From Gordonia hirsuta DSM 44140 = NBRC 16056 (GTDB taxonomy: Bacteria; Actinomycetota; Actinomycetes; Mycobacteriales; Mycobacteriaceae): a DNA stretch of 60,542 nucleotides. The stretch covers positions 1 through 60,542 of the forward strand of contig NZ_BANT01000030.1 in assembly GCF_000333015.1 (NCBI RefSeq), in the 5' to 3' direction. Under the pieces are notes generated by a model. The model was given only the letters and a program-made list of their open reading frames with translations. It searched no databases and was not told where the DNA came from. The stretch's first letter is position 1; every line of letters begins with the position of its first letter. The position numbers and the translations under genes are program-made. Shown in pieces: positions 17,715 through 26,126 of the stretch.

Positions 17715-18779
17715 TCACTGATCGAAGACCACGCGGATCTCATCACTGACCGGCACGGCCTGACAGGCCAGGGTCAGGCCGGCAGCCAGATCGGCATCGA
17801 CGAGAGTGTCGTTGGCCAGCATGCGGACATCGCCGGACACGACGGTGCACGCGCAGGCACTGCAGGCACCCTCTCGACACGAGTACGGGGCGTCGATGCC
17901 CTTGCTGAGCAGCACGTCGAGCAGACGGGCCTCGCGCGGCCATGCCAACTCGTGGGCCGCGCCGCCGACCTCGACCTGCACCGAGGCCGAATCTGCACCC
18001 TCGTCGAACTCGGGAATAACGATGTCGGCGAACGGATCTCCGGACAATGACTGGTAGATCTCGGTGTGCAGGTGCGTCGAGTCCATGCCGGCCGAGGTCA
18101 TGCCGCCACGCGCGACCTCCATGAAGCCCTGAGGACCACAGAGATAGGCGTCGAACTTCCGGTACGGGACCAGACGCTCGGCGAGATCGTCGACGGTCGG
18201 GACACCGTCGGTGTCGTCGTAGCGGTACTCCACGGTAAACCGGTCGGGGAACTCGATCATCATGTCTTCGAGTTCGGCGGCGAAGATCGTGTCCGACACA
18301 GTGCGGTTCGCATAGTAGAAGTACACGGCCCCACTTCCACCGATCAGCGCAGACTTGGCGATCGACAGCAGCGGGGTGGCGCCGCTACCGGCGCCGAGCA
18401 GCAGGATGTCCTGGTGAAGCGAACGCGGGATGAACTTGCCTGATGGGGACAGCACCGTCAACCGGTCCCCCCGCTTGACGTTGTCGCACAACCAATTCGA
18501 AGCGTATCCGCCATCGATCCGCTTCACTGTGATGATCAGCTGCTCGTCTAGATGCGGCGACGACGACAGCGAGTAGCAGCGAGCGACGTGCCCGTCTCCA
18601 CGAGGAATCTGGACAGTCAGAAATTGACCCGGCTGATACCTGAAGCGACTTACCAGACGATCCGGCACAGCGAGGACGATCGAGACGGCCGAAGAAGTCT
18701 CCACGATCACCTCGAGAACCTCCAGGACCTGGACGTGAGTGTTCGCGGCCCGCGTGACCACACCCACCTCCGAACTCAC
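17715..18779 (-). CDS. Ferredoxin-type oxygenase reductase (KshB/HmpP-like)
   Basis: 354 residues: an FAD domain with RCYSLSSSPH (about 67-76), an NAD domain with LLGAGSGATPLLS (about 127-139), and a C-terminal plant-type [2Fe-2S] domain with CREGACSACAC and a final Cys in LACQA. Domain order and many stretches resemble KshB, the reductase of 3-ketosteroid 9-alpha-hydroxylase, but no Rieske oxygenase (KshA) is nearby. The GTG at 18777-18779 overlaps the SDR stop (GTGA). It is the last gene of the AurF1-hydrolase-BVMO-SDR operon, so its electron acceptor may be the diiron AurF1. Confidence 0.85.
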   Translation of the reverse strand: MSSEVGVVTRAANTHVQVLEVLEVIVETSSAVSIVLAVPDRLVSRFRYQPGQFLTVQIPRGDGHVARCYSLSSSPHLDEQLIITVKRIDGGYASNWLCDNVKRGDRLTVLSPSGKFIPRSLHQDILLLGAGSGATPLLSIAKSALIGGSGAVYFYYANRTVSDTIFAAELEDMMIEFPDRFTVEYRYDDTDGVPTVDDLAERLVPYRKFDAYLCGPQGFMEVARGGMTSAGMDSTHLHTEIYQSLSGDPFADIVIPEFDEGADSASVQVEVGGAAHELAWPREARLLDVLLSKGIDAPYSCREGACSACACTVVSGDVRMLANDTLVDADLAAGLTLACQAVPVSDEIRVVFDQ

Positions 18780-19624
18780 AGCGAGATCCCCAGCTTCTCT
18801 CCGACCTTCAGACCCATCCGCTGAAGCGGTGCACCGATGTCCTGGTAGCGGGGCCCGACGATACGCGGAATCAGGTCGAATCCACGGGCATCCGGCCCGA
18901 TCAGGACGCGCGGTTTGTTCCGCCGAACCCCGTGGAGAATGATGCGCGCGGCCGAATCCGGTCGGGTCATCGCGACCAGCTGGAATCCCTTGCTCATGAG
19001 CTCCGGATCACCCGCTCGGTCCATTCCGCGCGCATTCGCCACGATGTTCGTCTTGATACCGCCCGGATGCACACAAGTCACACCGACCGGGTGCTTGGCG
19101 ATACGCATCTCCTGGCGCAGCGACTCAGTGAACCCACGGACCGCGAACTTGGCAGAGTTGTACGCGCTCTGCATCGGAATACCCATCAGGCCGAATACCG
19201 AGGAGACGTTCACCACGTGGGCGTCACCGGACTCGATCAAGTGGGGAAGGAATGCCTTCGTCCCGTACGCGACACCCCAGAAATCGATGTTCATCAGCCA
19301 TTCGAAATCTTCCCACGACATATCGAGCACGTCGGCGCCGAGCGCGACGCCCGCGTTGTTGAACACGAGATTGACGCGGCCGTACACGTCGAGCACGTCC
19401 TGCGCGTGGGCGTAGATCTGGTCGCGGTCGGCCACGTCGAGACGGACGGCGGTAGCCCTGGCACCGATCCGCTGACACAGTTCTGCAGTCTCGGCCACCG
19501 CCGGTTCGTCGATGTCCGACAGCGCGAGGTGCGAGCCGGCGGCGGCCAGCCGAAGCGCCAGACTACGGCCGATACCGGAGCCGGCGCCGGTGATCACGGC
19601 GACCTTGTCGTTAAAGTCCTTCAT
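18776..19624 (-). CDS. Short-chain dehydrogenase/reductase
   Basis: 282 residues from the ATG at 19622-19624, three codons after another possible ATG at 19631-19633; both follow AAAGGAAG. TGAGSGIG is the cofactor motif, NNAG and NVSSVFG are conserved, and the catalytic pair is in YNSAK. The C-terminal region (RRNKPRVLIGPDARGFDLI) is typical of a lipid/steroid-active SDR subgroup common in mycobacteria. It would interconvert a ketone and alcohol next to the BVMO upstream. Its stop overlaps the reductase start. Confidence 0.87.
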   Translation of the reverse strand: MKDFNDKVAVITGAGSGIGRSLALRLAAAGSHLALSDIDEPAVAETAELCQRIGARATAVRLDVADRDQIYAHAQDVLDVYGRVNLVFNNAGVALGADVLDMSWEDFEWLMNIDFWGVAYGTKAFLPHLIESGDAHVVNVSSVFGLMGIPMQSAYNSAKFAVRGFTESLRQEMRIAKHPVGVTCVHPGGIKTNIVANARGMDRAGDPELMSKGFQLVAMTRPDSAARIILHGVRRNKPRVLIGPDARGFDLIPRIVGPRYQDIGAPLQRMGLKVGEKLGISL

Positions 19625-19659
19625 GGGTTTCATGCTTCCTTTGATCGAGGGATCGCAGC

Positions 19660-21207
19660 TCAGGCTGCGGCGGGCGCCGGCCGGCCGACGAGGTTGAGGA
19701 ACTCGAATTCGGACTCCCGGACCCGGCGGGTGCTGAGCCAGTAGCGCCAGGTGTATCCCGGCCAGAGAGTTCGATTGTTGCCGTGCTCGTCGAGATACCA
19801 GCTCTGGCAGCCCCCGGTGTTCCACACCGACCCGGAGAGTTTGCGCTGCACGTCCCGGTTGTACTCGTCCTGGACCTCCGCGCGCGGGACGATCGCATCC
19901 ACGCCCTTCTTGCGGACAATCCGCATCGCCTCCGCGACGTATCGGATCTGCGACTCGATCATGAAGACGATCGACGTGTGCCCCAGTCCGGTGTTCGGAC
20001 CGAGCAGGAAGAAGACGTTCGGCACGTCGGCGACGGTGATTCCGCGATGGGCGATGGGGCCCTCCTCACGGAACCGGGCGACCATGTCGATACCGTGGCG
20101 CCCCTTGATGGACAGCGATTCGAACGAGTCGGTGACGTGGAATCCGGTGCCGTAGATGATGACATCGGCGGGCCGCTCGACCCCATCGCCGGCAACGATG
20201 CCGTTCTTGGTCACCTTCACCACACCCTCGGTGATGACATCCGAGGTCGGCAGATTGAGAGCGGCGTAGTAGGTGTTCGATCCGAGGAGCCGCTTGCAGC
20301 CGGGCCGATAGTCGGGAGTCAGCTTGCGGGCGAGAACGGGGTCGTCGATCTGGCGCTTGATGAAGGCCTTCCCGAGGACCTCGACGCCCTTGAGCAGGGC
20401 CGGTCGATTGTTGAGTGCGTAAGCGCCTGCCTCGGCACCCCAGTAGAGTCCGTTGCGGAAGCCGCGACGTAGGCCGGGCACCTTGGTGAACGCGCGCTTG
20501 ACCCCCTCGGGGATCTGGACGTTCTGCCGCGGGAACACCCAGGCCGGGGTCCGCTGGTAGAGATCGAGCGAGGCCACTTTACCGGCGATCTCCGGGACGA
20601 ACTGGATCGCGCTGGCGCCGGTGCCGATGACGGCGACCCGCTTGCCGGTCAGGTCGACCGAGTGATCCCACTGCGCAGAGTGGAACGCCTTGCCCTTGAA
20701 CTTCTCGATGCCGTCCAGTTCCGGAATGCTCGGAATGTGGAGGGCGCCGATGGCCGAGACGACGAACTGAGCGATGTACTCCTGCCCGTCGGTAGTCCAC
20801 AGATGCCAGCGCATCTCGTCCTCATCCCAGTACCCGCGGTTGGCGGTCTTGCCGAAGCGCAGGTACTTGCGCAGTCCGTACTTGCCGGCAACGTCGCGCA
20901 AGTAGTCGAAGATCTCGGGCTGCATCGACCAGAGTTGCTTCCAGTCGGACCGCGGCTCGAACGAGTACGAGTACAGGTGGGTCGGGACGTCGCAGGCCGC
21001 ACCCGGGTAGGTGTTGTCCCGCCACGTTCCGCCGACCTCGTCGGCCTTCTCCAGGATCAGGAAGTCGTCGCTCCCGTCCTTCAGCAGGGCGATGCCCATT
21101 CCGAGACCCGAGAACCCCGATCCGATGATGATCGTCCCTGTACGGATCGGCGCTTCCGACACGAGGGTGTCGGACGGACCGGCTGATTCGTTGACGTCGA
21201 TGGTCAT
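19660..21207 (-). CDS. Baeyer-Villiger-type flavin monooxygenase (BVMO), canonical
   Basis: 515 residues. FAD motif GSGFSGLG (about 29-36), the W-R-D-N-x-Y-P-G-A region, the full BVMO fingerprint FKGKAFHSAQWD with its His, and the NADPH motif GTGASA. These enzymes insert one oxygen next to a ketone to make an ester or lactone using NADPH and O2. Of the five BVMO-like proteins in the window this is the only one with the fingerprint His. It sits between an alpha/beta-hydrolase that could open the ester and an SDR that could supply the ketone. ATG at 21205-21207. Confidence 0.92.
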   Translation of the reverse strand: MTIDVNESAGPSDTLVSEAPIRTGTIIIGSGFSGLGMGIALLKDGSDDFLILEKADEVGGTWRDNTYPGAACDVPTHLYSYSFEPRSDWKQLWSMQPEIFDYLRDVAGKYGLRKYLRFGKTANRGYWDEDEMRWHLWTTDGQEYIAQFVVSAIGALHIPSIPELDGIEKFKGKAFHSAQWDHSVDLTGKRVAVIGTGASAIQFVPEIAGKVASLDLYQRTPAWVFPRQNVQIPEGVKRAFTKVPGLRRGFRNGLYWGAEAGAYALNNRPALLKGVEVLGKAFIKRQIDDPVLARKLTPDYRPGCKRLLGSNTYYAALNLPTSDVITEGVVKVTKNGIVAGDGVERPADVIIYGTGFHVTDSFESLSIKGRHGIDMVARFREEGPIAHRGITVADVPNVFFLLGPNTGLGHTSIVFMIESQIRYVAEAMRIVRKKGVDAIVPRAEVQDEYNRDVQRKLSGSVWNTGGCQSWYLDEHGNNRTLWPGYTWRYWLSTRRVRESEFEFLNLVGRPAPAAA

Positions 21208-21264
21208 GTAGCTAGTGCTCCTAGTGGTGTAGGTATTGCCTGTCGGCGCGGATCTCGATCGCGG

Positions 21265-22161
21265 TCAGGCCGTCTGCTCGACGATCACGTCGACGGAAGT
21301 GCTCAGAACCGCGCGGGTGAGAGCATCCAGTTCGCGAGCGACCGACACCGATCGCTCACAGGGCACCATGTGGCCGGCACCCGGTTCGATCAGCAGCAAT
21401 GCTCCGTCGACCCCCGCGGCGAGTCGTCTGCCGTGCCGCGCGGGCGTCAGTCGATCCCGAGTGCCCACGAAGACCACCGTCGGGATGGCGGCAAAGTGAC
21501 CGAGAATGCCGTCGCGCTCGTGCCGCATCATCGAGATGCCGAGCTCGGCGTAGATCTTGGGGTCCACAGCACGCATCTGCCGGATCGACTCGTTCAGATG
21601 ACGGGTCTGCGCGGTTCCACCGTAGAGACCGTGCTTCAGTCCCAGCCGGGTGATCCACGAGTTGCGGAGCAGTCGTGGATTGTTGACGCCCAGGACCGTC
21701 GGGGCCGTCAGATAGAAGCCGGGAAGCCGCTTCAGTGGGTTCCACATCCGGCCGGGACTGGTACAGACGAAGACGGCACCGGCGACGCGGTCATCGAGCA
21801 GATCGCGGTGCCGCTCGGCGAATGCCAACAGAGCCATGCCGCCCATGGAGTGGCCGGCCAGGATCACCTTCCCTCCGGGCGCACAGACGTCGATCACGGT
21901 ACGGAGGTCGTCGGCGAGTTGCTCGAGGGTGCCGCTGCCACGCGGTCCGGCATCCGATCTGCCGTGGCCCCGATGGTCGTACGAGACGATGTTCACGTCC
22001 TCACCGAACCGGTCGACGAGCCGGGCGATCACGTCGTCCCACAGCTCACTGCCGAGCGTCCAGCCGTGCGCGAACACGATGCTCACCGAAGCGGACTCGT
22101 TCCCATGCTGCCGGACGGCGAGATTTGCACCGTCGCCTGCACGGACGCCCCGGCGCTTCAC
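21265..22161 (-). CDS. Alpha/beta-hydrolase (esterase/lactonase-like)
   Basis: 298 residues with an intact triad: GHSMGG (nucleophile Ser, about residue 97), the acidic residue in VGTRDRLTP, and the His in PGAGHMVP. FAHGWTLGSELWDDV forms the oxyanion region and YDHRGHGRSD follows it. The GTG start at 22159-22161 overlaps the AurF1 stop. Placed directly before the BVMO, it could hydrolyse the ester or lactone the BVMO makes. It is a close sister of the Gly-substituted protein at 16673. Confidence 0.87.
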   Translation of the reverse strand: MKRRGVRAGDGANLAVRQHGNESASVSIVFAHGWTLGSELWDDVIARLVDRFGEDVNIVSYDHRGHGRSDAGPRGSGTLEQLADDLRTVIDVCAPGGKVILAGHSMGGMALLAFAERHRDLLDDRVAGAVFVCTSPGRMWNPLKRLPGFYLTAPTVLGVNNPRLLRNSWITRLGLKHGLYGGTAQTRHLNESIRQMRAVDPKIYAELGISMMRHERDGILGHFAAIPTVVFVGTRDRLTPARHGRRLAAGVDGALLLIEPGAGHMVPCERSVSVARELDALTRAVLSTSVDVIVEQTA

Positions 22162-23174
22162 GCTACGGCCTTCGGTGAGCGGCCGTCGAGTTCATCGAGG
22201 ATGTCCTGCGGCAAGGCACGGGCAAGCCGAAGGATCCTGGTCGTGATCGCACCCTTCACGAAACCCGCTTCGTAGCTGAACCTCAGCAGCGGCTCACTGG
22301 AGAACTCCGCGCGTTGCCGGTACAGCGGGCTGCGCTGAGCGATGATCGCACCGCGCAGTGGGCTCAGCCCCACCGACCGGTACACCTTGGGGTTCACCAG
22401 CACCGGAAGAACACCGAGTACGGCAAGACTGAACAGACCGCGATGCAGTGCCACGCGCGCCTTGCTGGTGGCGTTCATGCTGCGGACGAGTTCCTCACGG
22501 GCATAGGTGATATGCCGGGCTTCCTCCAGCACGTGGATCTTCATCAACTGACGGAAATGCGGCTGAATCCGCTCGTCCGCCATCCCTTCCCGCTGGAGCC
22601 GGTCGAGGACCTCCTCGATGAGGAGGGTGCCGGCGTAACCGACAGGCCCCGACGGCACGAGGCCGACCAGCCGGATGAGCTTCCGCAGTCCACGCGGAAT
22701 GGTGTACGGTTCGACACCCGACTTGTTCACCAGCCGGCTGAACATCGTGGAATGCCGGGATTCCTCACCGATCTCGGCCAGTGCGTACCGGCAATGGTCA
22801 TCGGCGACCACCGGATTCTCGATGACCGAGCGCATCAGCATCATCGACAACCCGACTTCGGCGTAGAGGCCAAACGACAGCACCGCGACGGCTTCGTGCT
22901 TGCCCAGCTCGCGCCGCTGTTCCTGCGTCAGCTTGTCCCACACCTTGGTCCCGTACAGCGTCTGCCGATGCTCGGGCACCCAATCCATATCAGGTTCGAG
23001 CGGGGCGTCCCAATCGATGTCCAGCTCCCCGTTGTACGCGCGATCAGCGGTCGATCGGAGCAACCGCTGCGCCGTCTTCTGCCGATCGCCGACGAGGCGT
23101 CCGCGCGTATTCGACGAGCCGGCCGCGCTGACCGCGACGGGCTTCGGATCTTCTCTAGTGGCTTCGAGCGTCAT
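22158..23174 (-). CDS. AurF-like diiron oxygenase, complete ligand set
   Basis: 338 residues of the AurF (p-aminobenzoate N-oxygenase) superfamily. Expected iron ligands are all visible: Glu in GLYAEVGLSMML, E-x-x-H in EIGEESRHSTMF, Glu in LLIEEVLD, and H-x3-E-x-x-H in KIHVLEEARHITYAREE. AurF itself oxidises an aryl amine; actinobacterial relatives have unknown substrates, so I do not assign one. It is the first gene of a five-gene operon (AurF1, hydrolase, BVMO, SDR, reductase) behind a perfect motif A palindrome 15 bases upstream of its ATG. Confidence 0.85.
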   Translation of the reverse strand: MTLEATREDPKPVAVSAAGSSNTRGRLVGDRQKTAQRLLRSTADRAYNGELDIDWDAPLEPDMDWVPEHRQTLYGTKVWDKLTQEQRRELGKHEAVAVLSFGLYAEVGLSMMLMRSVIENPVVADDHCRYALAEIGEESRHSTMFSRLVNKSGVEPYTIPRGLRKLIRLVGLVPSGPVGYAGTLLIEEVLDRLQREGMADERIQPHFRQLMKIHVLEEARHITYAREELVRSMNATSKARVALHRGLFSLAVLGVLPVLVNPKVYRSVGLSPLRGAIIAQRSPLYRQRAEFSSEPLLRFSYEAGFVKGAITTRILRLARALPQDILDELDGRSPKAVA

Positions 23175-23188
23175 GACTTCCTACTTTC

Positions 23189-23201
23189 AGTACCTGGTAC
23201 T
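23189..23201. promoter_or_regulatory. Motif A operator, site A4, perfect palindrome
   Basis: AGTACCTGGTACT is symmetric over six bases on each side of the central base and is the best example of AGTA-N5-TACT. It lies 15 bases upstream of the AurF1 start. A further half-site, AGTACA, follows at about 23205-23210. Confidence 0.75.
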
Positions 23202-23256
23202 CTAAGTACATTGTGGCTGCGATCACTGACTGAGTCAATAGATCGGGCGGATTACG

Positions 23257-24252
23257 TCAGAGTTGATTCGGATGATCCGGAACCGGGCGCGCGTAGACAC
23301 CGGCACGACGGAGAATCAGCTTCTCCGTCGGCGTCCGGAACAGACCTCGCGAGCCGGCGAACCTGACGAACGCGTGCGTCATCGCCCGCGCCGTCCGCAC
23401 TCCCGCGTCGCCACTCTTCGCGGCGCGCATCGCCGCTTCTTCTGGCAACCCGACCTCGGTGTACACCCGAGAGTCGAGCAGCATCGGATACATCCGCGCG
23501 GCCGCGAACGCGAGGAAGTGGCCGATGAGCACCCGCCGGATCGGACCCACTCGCTTGAGCGCCTCGGCAAGCTCCAGCCGAGCGAATTCGAGGTGCCTCG
23601 CATCGGCGATCTCGTGAATCCGCATCACCTGGCGTACATGAGTCTGAACGGTCGGGTCAGCCGCGATCGCACGCGCGAAACTGTGCACCGCCTCCTGCGC
23701 CAGCAGTACCACTCCGGCGGTAGTGGCTCCCGCGGGAATCAACGGCGTCAGCGACGACAAAGCACGCGCCCGTAATGGGCTCAGGGTGTACACATCCAAC
23801 TCGGCCTTGTTGATGAGCCTGGTGAACATGAAGCTGTTGCGACTCTCTTCGTGAATCGCCTTCAAGGTGTAGCGGGTGAAGTCGTCCATCAGGTCGGTGT
23901 TCTCGGCGACGTCACGGAACATCAGCATCGTCAACGCCGACTCCGCGTAAATGCTGAAGCTCAGTACGTTCACCAGTTCGCGACGCCCCAGATCGCTACG
24001 CTGCTCGTCCGAGAGCGATTCCCAGACGTCGGTGCCGTACACGGTCGACAGCCGCTCTGGGAGCCACGGCCGGCCCTCCTCGAGCGGCGCATCCCAGTTC
24101 ACGTCGAGATCACCGTCGTACGTCTCTTCGGCGGCGGCCAGCAGTAGTCGCTGGGCGGTCTTCTGCCGCTCGGTGATGCGCCGGCGAAAGCGGACCCGGC
24201 TCCCCTCGGCACTGAGCGGCCGCTGAGTCTCGGGCGGGCGGTTGGCTTCCAT
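23257..24252 (-). CDS. AurF-like protein with altered diiron ligands
   Basis: 331 residues from the ATG at 24250-24252, which has GAAGGAG five bases upstream. It is a paralogue of the neighbour at 22158, sharing the RQKTAQRLL lead and the VNWDAPLE/IDWDAPLE and VYGTDVW/LYGTKVW blocks. Two ligand positions differ: the E-x-x-H motif reads EESRN (His to Asn) and H-x3-E-x-x-H reads HEIADARH (Glu to Asp). The other ligands are kept. It may be inactive, bind one metal, or form a heterodimer with AurF1. It is in an operon with the reductase at 24285, transcribed from the motif A promoter at 25572. Confidence 0.83.
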   Translation of the reverse strand: MEANRPPETQRPLSAEGSRVRFRRRITERQKTAQRLLLAAAEETYDGDLDVNWDAPLEEGRPWLPERLSTVYGTDVWESLSDEQRSDLGRRELVNVLSFSIYAESALTMLMFRDVAENTDLMDDFTRYTLKAIHEESRNSFMFTRLINKAELDVYTLSPLRARALSSLTPLIPAGATTAGVVLLAQEAVHSFARAIAADPTVQTHVRQVMRIHEIADARHLEFARLELAEALKRVGPIRRVLIGHFLAFAAARMYPMLLDSRVYTEVGLPEEAAMRAAKSGDAGVRTARAMTHAFVRFAGSRGLFRTPTEKLILRRAGVYARPVPDHPNQL

Positions 24253-24284
24253 TCTGTCTCCTTCGGATCTGACGAGGTTCGGGG

Positions 24285-25523
24285 TCATCGGAGTCGATCG
24301 ACATCGATACGGGCGTTTGCGCGGCGCAGGCGCTCGGAGAGGACGTCACCCATCGCCACCGCGGGGGTGATCACGCCGGCCTGGCCGAGTTGCTCTCGAT
24401 CGACGGCCAGCGCAAGAGCCGATTCACCGAGGATGACGGCGGTGGCGGCATAGCCCGGATCACCGTCCATCGCGAAGGTGGCGCGATACTCGGCCCCGGA
24501 GGCCGTGGTCGTGTACGTGGCGAAGCTGAAGTACCCCTTGGCGCGTGACCGCGCACTCGGGCCTGTCCCCCGGCCCGGCAGCACCGCCCCGCTGACCGAC
24601 TCGGGAACGAATGCCAGGAGCCGCGAGGCTCCGTAGACGCCGGACATTCCGATCGCCGCCGCACCCGCCGGCAGCAAAGACAACGGACCGCCGGGGAAGG
24701 CCATCACCTCGGAGTACTTGAAGCGGCGCCCGTACGACCAGTCGGTGAGCGTGTTGCTCCGCCGGACCACGCGCGTGTTGTGGAACGCCATGAAGAAGCC
24801 GCCGGCCCAGCCAGACAACTCCGGCGAGACCGCGGCGAGCGAGACGAAACGCCCGTCGGACTGCGGGCCGAGCTCCGGTTCGTCCCACCGGCGATGGCTG
24901 TGCGAGTACGGATCGCGGGCCACGCTTCGCGCTGCCGCCGACACCGACATCGTGCGACCGTGCGCCAGTCCGGACGCGGCCGTTCCGCCGCTCAGCCCGC
25001 CCCGGATCGCGCGCACCACCATGGTCGTCTCGCACAGGTCGCCCTCACCGTCGGCATGGGCGCGGTCGGCGAGCAGCTTCACCGCGAGGTCCGACGGAAC
25101 CGAGTCGAACCCGCTGCTGTGCACGATGCGCGCACCAGTCGCCCGGGCCGTCTCGTGGTGCGCCAGGATCGATGCGCGCACGAACAGCGGCTCACCGGCG
25201 AGATCGGCATAGTCGGTCCCGTTCTCAGCGCACGCCCGGACGAGGTCCGCCCCCAGTTCGGTGTACGGCCCGACCGTGCTCACCAGGACTGCGGTTCGCT
25301 TGGCCATCGCATCGAGCGCCGCGGGGTCGCGGACGTCCGCGACGAGCACGTCGACGTCGCGGCCGGCGGAGCGGGCGACAGATTCGAGCGCGTCCCGGCG
25401 CCGGCCCGCGATCGCGAGCCGCAGGCCCGTGGGCAGTTGTCGCACGAGGTACTCGACTGTGAGGCCCCCGACGAAACCGGTAGCCCCGAAGAAGACCAGG
25501 TCGTACTCCCGGCTGGTCGGCAT
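24285..25523 (-). CDS. Saccharopine dehydrogenase-like (trans-acting enoyl reductase family) protein
   Basis: 412 residues from the ATG at 25521-25523 behind GAGGAG. The N-terminal Rossmann motif GATGFVGGLTVEYL and the strand pattern VLVSTVGPYTELG are typical of the saccharopine-dehydrogenase NADP-binding superfamily, which includes mycobacterial trans-acting enoyl reductases of lipid synthesis. HSSGFDSVPSDLAV is another family landmark. Substrate unknown; reduction of an unsaturated acyl or cyclic intermediate fits the surroundings. Its stop is just downstream of the AurF2 start. Confidence 0.82.
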   Translation of the reverse strand: MPTSREYDLVFFGATGFVGGLTVEYLVRQLPTGLRLAIAGRRRDALESVARSAGRDVDVLVADVRDPAALDAMAKRTAVLVSTVGPYTELGADLVRACAENGTDYADLAGEPLFVRASILAHHETARATGARIVHSSGFDSVPSDLAVKLLADRAHADGEGDLCETTMVVRAIRGGLSGGTAASGLAHGRTMSVSAAARSVARDPYSHSHRRWDEPELGPQSDGRFVSLAAVSPELSGWAGGFFMAFHNTRVVRRSNTLTDWSYGRRFKYSEVMAFPGGPLSLLPAGAAAIGMSGVYGASRLLAFVPESVSGAVLPGRGTGPSARSRAKGYFSFATYTTTASGAEYRATFAMDGDPGYAATAVILGESALALAVDREQLGQAGVITPAVAMGDVLSERLRRANARIDVDRLR

Positions 25524-25571
25524 CACACTCTCCTCGCACGAAATCTCGCCCACTCGATTACATGTACTCTC

Positions 25572-25584
25572 AGTAGTATATACT
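25572..25584. promoter_or_regulatory. Motif A operator, site A5, divergent promoter
   Basis: AGTAGTATATACT matches AGTA-N5-TACT exactly, inside the longer dyad CAGTA-N5-TACTG (25571-25585). It lies between the minus-strand operon that starts at 25523 and the plus-strand DUF4873 gene at 25645, and could control both. Confidence 0.68.
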
Positions 25585-25644
25585 GTGAGTCACATATATG
25601 ACAGGTTGTTTCCAGACTCAATCCACGCCGAACGGAGCACGGCC

Positions 25645-26022
25645 ATGACCACGCGATTCAACGACGATCCTCATGAGGAGTCCGACTACATCGGACCGGC
25701 GACGATCATCATCAGAGGCACGGAGATCGAGACCGACGTCGAGCTCCGCGGCTACCGGGAGCCGATCGACGGCATATTCCGCTGGATCGGGCGCACCAGC
25801 AAGAACAAGAAGCTCGCCGAACTCGTCGGCGACTTGCAGCGCCAGAAAGCTGTCATTCGTACTTCGCACAGCGCTCGGGAGGCGTACGTCGGCGATCCGG
25901 ACTTCTGGGGCCGATACCGGATCGTCGGCAAGTCGACACCCCCGTACCACGTCGAAACCGACCTGGCGAAGGTGGAGGCCGAGGCCGAAGCGCATGCGCA
26001 AGAGCGGACCCCGCCCGCCTGA
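25645..26022 (+). CDS. DUF4873-domain protein
   Basis: 125 residues from the ATG at 25645-25647. The block GPATIIIRGTEIETDVELRG, then EPIDGIFRWIGR and DFWGRYRIVG, is characteristic of DUF4873. This domain is often found fused to, or beside, flavin monooxygenases of the BVMO type; its function is not established, but that association fits the setting. The C-terminus is a charged helix rich in Glu and Ala. A strong hairpin follows the stop. Confidence 0.8.
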   Translation: MTTRFNDDPHEESDYIGPATIIIRGTEIETDVELRGYREPIDGIFRWIGRTSKNKKLAELVGDLQRQKAVIRTSHSAREAYVGDPDFWGRYRIVGKSTPPYHVETDLAKVEAEAEAHAQERTPPA

Positions 26023-26065
26023 CACCGTCCACCCGCCCCGGCGATCTGGACCTCGGAAAGCAGAC

Positions 26066-26093
26066 GGCCCGCAGACCTTCGGGTCTGCGGGCC
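26066..26093. terminator. Strong hairpin terminator between convergent genes
   Basis: A perfect 12-base stem, GGCCCGCAGACC at 26066-26077 and its complement at 26082-26093, is closed by a stable TTCG tetraloop. It lies between the converging DUF4873 and SDR genes. The symmetry would serve both strands, although there is no T-run. Confidence 0.75.
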
Positions 26094-26126
26094 GCGCTGG
26101 ACCGGAACCGTTTCCGCCCGTCCCGT

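Noticed and set aside
21208..21240. A ninth motif A site in front of the BVMO at 21207 (TAGCTAGTGCTCCTAGTGG)
   Set aside because: Its half-sites do not fit AGTA-N5-TACT, and the BVMO is inside an operon that starts at 23174.
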